A DNA stretch of 64,000 nt from a virus. The translations under genes and the position numbers were made by a program. Shown one piece after another: positions 54,394 through 61,881 of the stretch. Under the pieces are notes generated by a model that saw only the letters and a program-made list of their open reading frames with translations, was not told the DNA's origin and made no database searches. Location: IMG/VR virus record IMGVR_UViG_3300028800_000006, positions 1 to 64,000 of that record. One strand, given 5' to 3'. The stretch's first letter is position 1, and every line of letters begins with the position of its first letter.

Positions 54394-54539
54394 GCGCGTT
54401 GGTCAAAGGGGCGCCGCTGACAATGGTGGCGCTGGATCAGAACACGAAAGCAACGATACTGATCGACGCTGCCGTGTGCTTCGTTCCGACGTGCGGGCAC
54501 GACGGATTACTGTGGTTGGTGTTCCCGCACGTGCATTGA
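54390..54539 (+). CDS. 49-residue protein
   Basis: ATG overlaps the previous stop by 4 bases. Beta-rich (PLTMVALDQNTKATILIDAA) with CFVPTCGHDG and a terminal HVH. A Cys2His2-type metal site is possible. Function unknown. Confidence 0.45.
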   Translation: MSALVKGAPLTMVALDQNTKATILIDAAVCFVPTCGHDGLLWLVFPHVH

Positions 54540-54543
54540 ACCG

Positions 54544-54780
54544 ATGAGCGAGCTGAAGCCAGGGGACGGAATAACCGTGATGGAGCACTGGCACATCAAC
54601 TACGCCACAGTCACGGACGTCTCCGCCGCCGATTTTAGTGCCGCCTACGTCAGCCTGCCTGGCTGGTCGTGCAAGCTAGGTTTCCAACTCGAAGGAACGC
54701 TGTGGATCCGTGGGCACCATGCAGATGGCTCAGACGATGTTCAGGCTCTGCGGGCCGCCTACTTATTGACCCGCCGCTAG
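54544..54780 (+). CDS. Small-paralogue family protein (copy 12)
   Basis: 78 residues. Begins MSELKPGDGITVMEHWHINY and ends with the consensus motif EGTLWIRGHHADGSDDVQAL then RAAYLLTRR. One of the most typical members. The stop codon lies within palindrome copy 4, and a TTGACC (54766) within its 3' end probably belongs to the next promoter. Confidence 0.7.
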   Translation: MSELKPGDGITVMEHWHINYATVTDVSAADFSAAYVSLPGWSCKLGFQLEGTLWIRGHHADGSDDVQALRAAYLLTRR

Positions 54781-54790
54781 TTAACTGGCA
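54775..54790. promoter_or_regulatory. Recurrent 16-bp palindrome, copy 4
   Basis: CGCTAGTTAACTGGCA, one base different from copy 3 at the outer edge. It falls between TTGACC (54766-54771) and the -10-like CATCCT (54792-54797) upstream of the ATG at 54802, an ideal place for a repressor to block the promoter. Confidence 0.6.
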
Positions 54791-54801
54791 GCATCCTCTG
54801 C

Positions 54802-55065
54802 ATGCCCAAGCAGACCATCCCGGACTCGGTCAAGAAGGTCACAGACACCGTTCACGTGCAGAAGGCTGAGGTCACGCTGCCGATCGACGCGTTCCAGACC
54901 ATCTCGGTGCAGGACTACAAAGACGCGCTCGCGGTCATCCAGCTCGTGCGTGACTCCGCTCTGGCTGTGCTGGAAGTCGACGAGGACAACGCTGACGTCA
55001 CTGCCGTGGAGTACAAGCTGGTCGGTGGAGACGCGGCCGTGACGGTCACGCAGGTGAACACGTAG
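54802..55065 (+). CDS. Unknown 87-residue acidic protein
   Basis: Strand-rich with a central helix: TDTVHVQKAEVTLPIDAFQT, QDYKDALAVIQLVRDSALAV, DVTAVEYKLVGGDAAVTVTQ. Followed by three family members in tandem. Function unknown. Confidence 0.6.
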   Translation: MPKQTIPDSVKKVTDTVHVQKAEVTLPIDAFQTISVQDYKDALAVIQLVRDSALAVLEVDEDNADVTAVEYKLVGGDAAVTVTQVNT

Positions 55066-55069
55066 CTGC

Positions 55070-55303
55070 ATGGTTGCCATTGGGGGCAAGATTACGGTGG
55101 TCGCAGCCTCCGACTCCTCCTTCACGCTCGTAAAGGAAATTCTAGACATCTCCACAATCGGTGCATTCGTTGCTGGAGTGGGTGGGACACGCGTCTGGTA
55201 CCACCCGGAACATGAGGGTGTGCACTGGATTCACGGTAGCCACCTGCCTACGTCGTGCGAAGTGCAGGCGATGCTGGCCGCGCACAGGCTGGTGAGCGAA
55301 TGA
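55070..55303 (+). CDS. Small-paralogue family protein (copy 13)
   Basis: 77 residues. GGKITVVAASDSSFTLVKEI forms the N-terminal beta part; the motif is HEGVHWIHGSHLPTSCEVQA then MLAAHRLVSE. Overlaps copy 14 by 4 bases. Confidence 0.68.
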   Translation: MVAIGGKITVVAASDSSFTLVKEILDISTIGAFVAGVGGTRVWYHPEHEGVHWIHGSHLPTSCEVQAMLAAHRLVSE

Positions 55304-55560
55304 GTCTGCGCGTAGGAGACAAGGTGACGACGGTGGTTCCGGGTGTACCTGAAATAGGCACGCTGGTGAAACGCGTGACAGCTGTTCACGAGGACGCCTT
55401 TCAGGCCGCGTGGTATCCTGACCACGCGGCCAGTAGCCCAGGACCATCGTTCGGCTACCTTCTCGAAAACGAAGGCGTGCAGTGGATTTCTGGCGAACAC
55501 ACGGCAGGGTCTTCGGATGCGATAGCGCTGCTCGCAGCAAACGTACTGGTGCGCTCTTGA
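55300..55560 (+). CDS. Small-paralogue family protein (copy 14)
   Basis: 86 residues. MSLRVGDKVTTVVPGVPEIG opens with the GDKVT element; motif NEGVQWISGEHTAGSSDAIA then LLAANVLVRS. Overlaps copy 15 by 4 bases; the tandem arrangement points to recent duplication. Confidence 0.68.
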   Translation: MSLRVGDKVTTVVPGVPEIGTLVKRVTAVHEDAFQAAWYPDHAASSPGPSFGYLLENEGVQWISGEHTAGSSDAIALLAANVLVRS

Positions 55561-55838
55561 TTGACATCTGCGTTGGGGACAAAGTTACGATCGTGCTCTC
55601 GAACTGGCCTTTAGTGGTCCACAAGTACGTGACGCGTGTTGATCCTGGCGGCGGGTTTGTCGTTGATCATGAAATGAACGAGCACCGAGATAACGAGGGT
55701 GTCGAGTGGATTCGTGGCCACCACGCAGGCAACTCTGATGACGTGCGCGCGTGCCTTGCTGCACGAGCGCTTGTGCGCGAGGACGCTGTGCCTCACCACC
55801 GCGATCCTGATGAGCTAACCTGGCTCGAACGCCAATGA
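55557..55838 (+). CDS. Small-paralogue family protein (copy 15)
   Basis: 93 residues from a TTG overlapping the previous stop (TTGA). CVGDKVTIVLSNWPLVVHKY, then motif NEGVEWIRGHHAGNSDDVRA, CLAARALVRE, and a 15-residue acidic tail. Last of three tandem copies, immediately before the glycosyltransferase gene. Confidence 0.65.
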   Translation: MIDICVGDKVTIVLSNWPLVVHKYVTRVDPGGGFVVDHEMNEHRDNEGVEWIRGHHAGNSDDVRACLAARALVREDAVPHHRDPDELTWLERQ

Positions 55839-56701
55839 GTGCTCTGCACGCCCTCTTCATCTGTGACCCAAACTGGTCCACCGGGCATGTCGTGCGCGGC
55901 CTGGCTGCCACTGTGCCTTCCGCACTGCACGTCGAGCTGCACGACTGGCGGCAGCCGTACACCGACTCCGATCACGACGCCGTGATCTGCATGTCTATCA
56001 CCGGGCCAGCGCGCAATCCCGGCTGGCGCACGCCGCGCATCGCCTCGGTGCTGAGCGGCCCCGGAGAGATGCTCCTGGACGAGGTGAAGCCTCTCGTGTT
56101 CGAGCCTGGCGTCGTCCTGGCCGGCGTCAGCAACGAGTGCGCTGAACTTCTCCGCGCGGCCTACCCTCAAGCTGCCACTGTCTCCACCACACCTGGATTT
56201 GCCCACCCTACCAACTTCGTCTGGCGTGACCGCCGCGGGCCCATTCGACGGGCCGGCTTCGTTGGCCGATCCACCACGCAGCATATGCAGGTGAGCGGCC
56301 CGGTGAAGCGCCCCGAGATGTTCAAGAAGATCTGCGAGGCGGCGGATGTCGAGCCGGTCTTCACCGAGCAGGACTACCGCTTCGAGGACATGCAGCGGTT
56401 CTATGATTCGGTGGACGTGGTCATCTCGACCAGCTCGGCCGAGGGGGGCCCGTTCAGCCCAATCGAGTCCATCGCGTGCGGCGTGCCAGCGCTCTCCACT
56501 GACGTCGGGATCATCCACGACATGGAGCTGCCGGGCCGGTTCGAGACCATCGAGGAGGCCGCCACGCTAGTGAAGCACGCTCGTGGGTTCCTGCCTGCGC
56601 AGCGCGAGGCTGCTGCTGCACACGCAGTGGAGGCTGTTTCGTCGTGGATGGCCTTCATCACCCACGCGGCTGCTGTCCGCTCAGCCGAAGACCAGCAATG
56701 A
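55835..56701 (+). CDS. GT4-type glycosyltransferase
   Basis: 288 residues. The second GT-B half is clear: RAGFVGRSTTQHMQVSGPVK, DYRFEDMQRFYDSVDVVIST, SSAEGGPFSPIESIACGVPA (E-x7-E) and LSTDVGIIHDMELPG. The N-terminal half is reduced compared with cellular enzymes. Transfers a nucleotide-sugar-derived sugar to an unknown acceptor. Overlaps the convergent GT25-like gene by 21 bases. Confidence 0.85.
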   Translation: MSALHALFICDPNWSTGHVVRGLAATVPSALHVELHDWRQPYTDSDHDAVICMSITGPARNPGWRTPRIASVLSGPGEMLLDEVKPLVFEPGVVLAGVSNECAELLRAAYPQAATVSTTPGFAHPTNFVWRDRRGPIRRAGFVGRSTTQHMQVSGPVKRPEMFKKICEAADVEPVFTEQDYRFEDMQRFYDSVDVVISTSSAEGGPFSPIESIACGVPALSTDVGIIHDMELPGRFETIEEAATLVKHARGFLPAQREAAAAHAVEAVSSWMAFITHAAAVRSAEDQQ

Positions 56702-57403
56702 CCACGGATGCACGCTGTAGTACCGGCGTGCATCAAACTGATCGGAGACGGTTCCGTCGTCTGTCCACGCGATACGCGTCTCCCACTCCTGGCCGCCCAC
56801 CACACTGGTCTGGTAGAACAGCGGCTCTCCGAGGGCGAACACCTCGTGGTGCACGGCTAGCTTGCACGAGATCGTGTCGCAAGGCTCTCGCGTCGAGCAG
56901 CTCTCAATCATCGCCCGTGTGTAGGCCAACGCGTGCCGGAACGTCAAGAACAGCACCGCGTGCGCGGTCAGCATGTTGTAGACCCGCTGCAGGTGCGGAT
57001 ACTCGACACACCGCCTGCGCATGATCTCGTAGTGATAGTCGTTTGCGTCGGGGCGGCACGCAGCTCGCGAGATCCCAAGGTAGACCGCGTCAGCGTCGTC
57101 GGGAAATGAAATGGTGAGTGGGTCCGGACCAGCCGGAGCTGGGCTGGTCCTCCACGCCACGTCGTCCTCCATCAGGACGAAGGGCTCGAACCGGCCAGGC
57201 GTCATACGGTTCACGGCGTGCTCGATGACCTTGGCATGGCCGAGCGGCGCCAGGACGCGCAGATCAGGATTGTCGAGTAGCTTTGGCGGCGTCCCATCCA
57301 CGCGTTCGTGGCGAAAGCCCTGCAGCACGGTGTTCATATGCTCGCGCCGGTGCTCACGCCCGTTAAGCCAGTAGAACGGCACGGTGCGCAGATCGATCTG
57401 CAT
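56681..57403 (-). CDS. GT25-like (LPS-type) glycosyltransferase
   Basis: 240 residues. IDLRTVPFYWLNGREHRREH is the typical GT25 opening, LAPLGHAKVIEHAVNRM the GxxxSH-like region, and FVLMEDDVAW the acidic metal/sugar-binding EDD motif. Members add galactose-type residues to LPS or to hydroxylysine in collagen-like proteins. Its proximity to a collagen-like fibre gene is therefore suggestive. Confidence 0.82.
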   Translation of the reverse strand: MQIDLRTVPFYWLNGREHRREHMNTVLQGFRHERVDGTPPKLLDNPDLRVLAPLGHAKVIEHAVNRMTPGRFEPFVLMEDDVAWRTSPAPAGPDPLTISFPDDADAVYLGISRAACRPDANDYHYEIMRRRCVEYPHLQRVYNMLTAHAVLFLTFRHALAYTRAMIESCSTREPCDTISCKLAVHHEVFALGEPLFYQTSVVGGQEWETRIAWTDDGTVSDQFDARRYYSVHPWSLLVFG

Positions 57404-57987
57404 CAGCGCGGCGTGAGCGGCTTGGTCAGCGTGAAGATGAGATCAGAGGCTCCCTCGATGTAGTTCTGCATCGCCTCCTGGATGAAGGCGTCGTTGCGCC
57501 CGGCGAAGCGCCCGTCGCCGTTCGGCACCGTCCCACCCCCGGCGTCGAAGTCACACGTGTACTCTGTGTTGTGCGGTGCGTTTACGGCACGCCATTCCTT
57601 CCGCAGGTAGTACGTCCAGAAGAAGACGACGGGGGGCCACTTGTGCGTCATGTCGCCGTAGGAGCGCTGGGAGGCCCACCAAGGCACGGTGATCGTAGCC
57701 TTGCCACCAGGCTTCAGCACGCGGAATGCCTCGTTGGCGAAGTGCACGCGCTCATCCGGCTCCAGGTGCTCCAAGAAGTGGCTGCTGTGGATCTCCTCCA
57801 CGCTGTTGTCTTCCCACGGCCACGGCTTGAATGGGACCGACGCCGCGTTGTGCTTCACGTCCGTCTCTCGCGCTGCCACGTCCAGCACGACGTCCACGCC
57901 AGGGAAGCTCATCTTGTCCACGCCGGTCCAGTCAGGGCCACACTTTCGAGTGCCACATCCAATATCTAAGCGCATGGTCTTCGTCAC
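57403..57987 (-). CDS. SAM-dependent methyltransferase (class I)
   Basis: 194 residues. LDIGCGTRKCGPDWTGVDK is motif I with the acidic end of strand 2; HFLEHLEPDERVHFANEAFR and VLKPGGKATITVPWW are motifs of small-molecule or sugar methyltransferases. The stop/start junction with the GT25 gene (1-base overlap) suggests it modifies a glycan made by the neighbours. Confidence 0.85.
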   Translation of the reverse strand: MTKTMRLDIGCGTRKCGPDWTGVDKMSFPGVDVVLDVAARETDVKHNAASVPFKPWPWEDNSVEEIHSSHFLEHLEPDERVHFANEAFRVLKPGGKATITVPWWASQRSYGDMTHKWPPVVFFWTYYLRKEWRAVNAPHNTEYTCDFDAGGGTVPNGDGRFAGRNDAFIQEAMQNYIEGASDLIFTLTKPLTPR

Positions 57988-58050
57988 CTCTTTCGTTTCA
58001 TGTACGCCAGAACGGCAGCAGTGTGTTTTTCGTACCAGCCCAGGAAGCGC

Positions 58051-58788
58051 TCACCAGATCTTGCCGGCCGGGCCGAACTTTCCATCGAAGTCGAGGTGGC
58101 CTACTCGGACGGAGCAGTCAACGCCGCATCTGTAGCCGTACTGCCGCGCGTTTGACCAGAAAAATAGGTCTTGAGTGCTCATACCACCCACCGTCTGCGT
58201 CTTGAACCAGGGCTGGCGCAACTTGGTGTCCTTGAACATGCCCAGCCGGAACAGCGTGAAGCCCATCCCGAGGCCGCAGCACTCGACGAGCCCACCGGCC
58301 GGATCCGGCAGCTGCGGCCGGAAGTTCAGCGCCGGATCGCGCGGGTCGCCCCAGATCTGACACACCCCACCGGGCCCCTTCGTGAAGTAGCACCCACCGA
58401 TCGCACTCAGCTCGGGGTGCTGTTCCATCCGCTCCACGAGCTTGATCACCCCATCAGGCGGCGGCAGGTTGTCGTGCTCGATGGTAAGCACGTACTCCCA
58501 CTCGCGCAGGTTCGGCTCGTTCAAGATGCCCTGGACGGCTGAGCTGTATGCGTCGCCTACCTCCATACCCTGCGCCAGGATGCGCACCACGCCGTTGTTC
58601 GGCGGAAAGCCCAGGTTCCACACGCTGAGCGCTACGGTGGCCGGGATGAGGCCCGCCGCGGGCATGACGACGACGATCCGTTGCTGCTTCCAGCTGCCGC
58701 CCTTCATCAGGCGAGCCCGGGTGCCATCGAGATCTGCGTTATTCGCGCCGCCGAGGTCTTGAACGATCAAGCTCACGGAGGCGGACAA
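58051..58788 (-). CDS. GT-A-type glycosyltransferase
   Basis: 245 residues from TTG 58788 (GTG 58776 is an alternative). VVVMPAAGLIPATVALSVWN is the Rossmann opening, YVLTIEHDNLPPPDGVIKLV the metal/sugar EHDN motif in place of DxD, and CGLGMGFTLFRLGMF plus LFFWSNARQYGYRCGVDCSV match phage GT2-like enzymes. Part of the four-gene leftward glycosylation cassette. Confidence 0.75.
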   Translation of the reverse strand: MSASVSLIVQDLGGANNADLDGTRARLMKGGSWKQQRIVVVMPAAGLIPATVALSVWNLGFPPNNGVVRILAQGMEVGDAYSSAVQGILNEPNLREWEYVLTIEHDNLPPPDGVIKLVERMEQHPELSAIGGCYFTKGPGGVCQIWGDPRDPALNFRPQLPDPAGGLVECCGLGMGFTLFRLGMFKDTKLRQPWFKTQTVGGMSTQDLFFWSNARQYGYRCGVDCSVRVGHLDFDGKFGPAGKIW

Positions 58789-58797
58789 TACTACAAG

Positions 58798-58813
58798 CGC
58801 TAGTTATCTGGCA
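58798..58813. promoter_or_regulatory. Recurrent 16-bp palindrome, copy 5
   Basis: CGCTAGTTATCTGGCA in the 31-base gap between the 58820 gene and the glycosyltransferase start. A TAGTAT -10-like element lies between the palindrome and the start codon on the minus strand. Confidence 0.5.
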
Positions 58814-58819
58814 ACAGGA

Positions 58820-59146
58820 TCAGACGCCGCCGCGGGCCGCGATCCACGCACGGAGATTCGCCGTGAGCGCTGCGTTGCCGCGAGCCTCGGCCGCCACAGC
58901 CGCCGCGAGGCATTTCGTGTACGTCAGCGCGTCCGTGGCGCTGAGCTGGCGGCTCGCTTGCACCTGCACGACCACAGCATCGAGCGCCGTGAACGCGTCG
59001 GCCTGATCCGCAATGCTCCCAGCCACGTTGATCGCGTTCCCCTCCCACGGGGCCTTGTGCCACACCAGTTGTGGTGTGCAGACGAGCGCGGCGACCGCCG
59101 GCAGCGGAAGCCCGAGAAGAACGGACACGATGATGGTCTTCAGCAT
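58820..59146 (-). CDS. Small secreted protein (108 residues)
   Basis: Signal peptide MLKTIIVSVLLGLPLPAVAA with an Ala-x-Ala-type cleavage site, then a mature helical domain with two Cys (CTPQLVWHKAPWEGNAINVA, CLAAAVAAEARGNAALTANL), perhaps a disulfide. Exported proteins are unusual in phages; it may act at the cell surface with the next gene. Function unknown. Confidence 0.6.
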   Translation of the reverse strand: MLKTIIVSVLLGLPLPAVAALVCTPQLVWHKAPWEGNAINVAGSIADQADAFTALDAVVVQVQASRQLSATDALTYTKCLAAAVAAEARGNAALTANLRAWIAARGGV

Positions 59147-59155
59147 GCCCCTGGT

Positions 59156-61111
59156 CTACTCGTCCCGCTCCAGGACGGCAAGCTCACGCTCCAGCTCGGC
59201 GAAGCGCTCCAGAGGCTCGTGGAGCGCTTCCAGGGCCCCCGCAGCCACGCCGATGCGCTCGGCCGCTGTCAGCCCCCGGCGGCGCCTCTTGCGCTGCTGG
59301 GCCAGCGTGGCGACGAGCAGGCCCGTCGACAGGAAGAGCAAGATCACGCCCCACTTGTAGTAGGCCAGCGACGTCGTGTTGGCTCCCACGGGCTCGACCG
59401 CGCCAATCGCGGTCGGCGGCCGGGCCTTCCCGTTGAAATCGGTGGTCGCCCCGCCAGCCACGTTGCCCGCGCCGATGAGGGGCGAGCTGACTGCTGGCGT
59501 GAAGTCGGCGATGGCTCCAGCAAAGGTGGTCGAGATGCGGGCGTTGACGAAGGACGGGTTCGTGTTCTGTGTGGAGTTCAGATCCCACCCGTTCGTGCGC
59601 CACGTGGTGAGCGACTGCGATCCGTTCTGGTTCCAGACTCCCGTGCCGTTCGGCGTGAAGCACCAGTTGTTGTTGATCCCCGAATACTGAGCGTTCGTGG
59701 CCAGCGCGTAGTTGAAGCACGGCACGCTGCCTGTAGCGGTCTGGAAGGTCACGTTGTTGTACGACGACATCAGCGTGCCTGTGTTCCGGATCGAGAACGA
59801 GGTGCCGTTCCCGTACCCGGTGTTGTTGATCATGGCGACGCTCTGGTTGTCCCAGTCGCCTCCTCCTGATCCCTGACCGTCATTGGTCAATGCCACGCAC
59901 TCGAATCCGCTCGTCGGCGCTGCCAGGCAGATGGTGTTCTCGACCGTGCAGTTGTGGCAGGCTGACAAGTCGACTGCAGCACCACCCACGTTCTCGATGG
60001 CGTTGCCGTTGATGATGACGTTCGAGAACCCCTCGAATGAGGTGTACCCGGGGTTGATCCCCAGCCCGTAGCAGCTCCCAGTCGCGTTTCCTGCATCTTC
60101 GTGGATCCACAGTCCAGCGATGGTTAGGCTTCCTGTGAGGCCGTGGTTGACTACCGTGGCCCCCGAGCAGTGCCCACCGACCTGTGCAGCCTTGTACAGC
60201 TCGCAGCTCGTCACCTGCATGCCTGTAGCGTTGTTGCTAGAGATGTAGATGTGATGGTCTAGATTTGCTGTCTCGAACCCGTTATTGACGTAGTACGACT
60301 TCGTAATGATCTGGCCTGTTCCACCACCAAGGTACCCCTGCGCGCCGTTGTTCCCGACGTAGGTATTCGTCGTGACGATGTTCATGTCATCGTCGTTCGC
60401 ATTTCCTCCAGCGTTCTCTGCGCCGATGCACAGGTACTCCTCATCAACGTCGCAGATCTTGACGTTGCTGATGTTGTTGTAAATGAAAAACGCCTCCATC
60501 GGAAACGGTGCTGATGACGCGCACGGTGTAGCTGGCTTGCCGAGTCCCTGGATCGCGATGCCGGCGACGATGTAGCCGCCTCGCGCGATGTCGCTTCCAT
60601 CATCGAAGTTGAACGCGTATGTCCCAAGAGGGTCCAGCATCAGGGGACGCGGCCCGGTGCCCCACGTGGCCGTGTAGGCAGCCAACACCACACGGTTCCC
60701 GGCAGACGAGTTCCGGTTCACCCACCGGTAGGAGGAAGCGCCAGTGAGATCCCACGTGCCTCCATTACAGAACAGGATGGCGTCGCCAGCATTCAGACTG
60801 GCGAACTGCCCCTGTGCCTTCCCGTACGTGCGCCAGGCTGTCGCCGGTGACGTTCCCGCAAGACCGTCGTTGCCGCCCGTGCAACCTGCAGCAGGCTGTT
60901 GCCCCGTCGGCTGCGCGCCGGCCGCGCCGCTCGTAGCACAGTCACACACGTAGTAGGTGGTCCCAGTGATGGTGGGATAGCAGGCAGGAACGCTGCAGCC
61001 GTTCTCTCGAACGCACGCTGGGGATGCCTGCTGCGCTACTGCCACACCGCTAGCAGCTAGAACGAGCCAAGCAGCGATGAGCCCAGCAGCCCGCTTCACG
61101 CGCGCCACCAC
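59156..61111 (-). CDS. Exported right-handed beta-helix protein with C-terminal membrane anchor
   Basis: 651 residues. Signal peptide (AAGLIAAWLVLAASGVAVAQ). Residues about 80-545 have the pectate-lyase/parallel beta-helix look: repeated strand-turn units rich in Asn, Gly and Ile (VVLAAYTATWG, IAIQGLGKP, NVIINGNAIENVGGAAVDLS, NTICLAAPTS). One transmembrane helix (YYKWGVILLFLSTGLLVATL, near 590) is followed by a basic then coiled-coil tail. Could be a cell-wall or capsule depolymerase, a receptor-like spike anchored in a virion membrane, or a surface protein changing phage adsorption. Confidence 0.75.
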   Translation of the reverse strand: MVARVKRAAGLIAAWLVLAASGVAVAQQASPACVRENGCSVPACYPTITGTTYYVCDCATSGAAGAQPTGQQPAAGCTGGNDGLAGTSPATAWRTYGKAQGQFASLNAGDAILFCNGGTWDLTGASSYRWVNRNSSAGNRVVLAAYTATWGTGPRPLMLDPLGTYAFNFDDGSDIARGGYIVAGIAIQGLGKPATPCASSAPFPMEAFFIYNNISNVKICDVDEEYLCIGAENAGGNANDDDMNIVTTNTYVGNNGAQGYLGGGTGQIITKSYYVNNGFETANLDHHIYISSNNATGMQVTSCELYKAAQVGGHCSGATVVNHGLTGSLTIAGLWIHEDAGNATGSCYGLGINPGYTSFEGFSNVIINGNAIENVGGAAVDLSACHNCTVENTICLAAPTSGFECVALTNDGQGSGGGDWDNQSVAMINNTGYGNGTSFSIRNTGTLMSSYNNVTFQTATGSVPCFNYALATNAQYSGINNNWCFTPNGTGVWNQNGSQSLTTWRTNGWDLNSTQNTNPSFVNARISTTFAGAIADFTPAVSSPLIGAGNVAGGATTDFNGKARPPTAIGAVEPVGANTTSLAYYKWGVILLFLSTGLLVATLAQQRKRRRRGLTAAERIGVAAGALEALHEPLERFAELERELAVLERDE

Positions 61112-61857
61112 GCCACCGCGGCAGTGGCGGACGCGTTGGGGTTCTGATCGTTGTTCGCTGCAAGGGCTGCCGCGTTGGCGGCGACCTGAGAAGGGGACAG
61201 CGTGCTCGCGTACAGCGCGGCATAGTACGTAACCCCGCTCGGCGAGGCACCCACAGCACCCATGGTCACATTTCCTGTGAGCCAGTTGAACGTGGCATCG
61301 AGCACAGCGCCGAGGCCCAGCTGATCGATGATCGTCGGAGAGACCGGGCTTCCGTTCACGTACATGAGCACGCGATTCGTCGGCGTAGCTTGCAGCGAGT
61401 CGATCGCGAAGTGAAGCACCAACACGCCGCTCGTCGGAATGGCGTACTTGAGCAAACAGTCATTGGGAAATGCACCCTCGGCGGCGCTGAAGATCACCCC
61501 TCCCTGACTGTGATTGACCGTCAGCCCGATGATGCTGACTGATGATCCATCTACGATCTGGAAGTAGCTGTCGTATGTTGCCGTCGACAGGCTAGAGTCG
61601 ATCACGATCTCCAGCGTCATGCTCGTCGCTCCGGCCAGCGCCGTGTTGACTTTGGTACCTGAGAGCAACCCCGTGATCGACGTCCCTGTGGCTGCGTAAT
61701 TCAGCCCATCACCAGCTCCGATGCTGGTCCACTGCGCCGATGCACCGTAGGTGATCGTCGCGTTGAGCGCCGCGCCGGACGATGTGTCACGGATCGCTGC
61801 CGGAACCGTCCCAGAGGCGGCCTCGTTGAACAGATACAGAAGAAGTGGATTGGGCAT
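61096..61857 (-). CDS. LamG/concanavalin-like lectin-domain protein
   Basis: 253 residues. The pattern LLLYLFNEAASGTVPAAIRD, SMTLEIVIDSSLSTATYDSY, GVLVLHFAIDSLQATPTNRV, LMYVNGSPVSPTIID and GVTYYAALYASTLSPSQVAA matches LamG/laminin-like jelly rolls found in phage fibres and surface proteins. No signal peptide. Probably binds glycans as part of the receptor-binding apparatus. Overlaps the beta-helix gene by 16 bases. Confidence 0.75.
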   Translation of the reverse strand: MPNPLLLYLFNEAASGTVPAAIRDTSSGAALNATITYGASAQWTSIGAGDGLNYAATGTSITGLLSGTKVNTALAGATSMTLEIVIDSSLSTATYDSYFQIVDGSSVSIIGLTVNHSQGGVIFSAAEGAFPNDCLLKYAIPTSGVLVLHFAIDSLQATPTNRVLMYVNGSPVSPTIIDQLGLGAVLDATFNWLTGNVTMGAVGASPSGVTYYAALYASTLSPSQVAANAAALAANNDQNPNASATAAVAWWRA

Positions 61858-61881
61858 GTGCGCTCAGGTCCCCTGCAGCGG

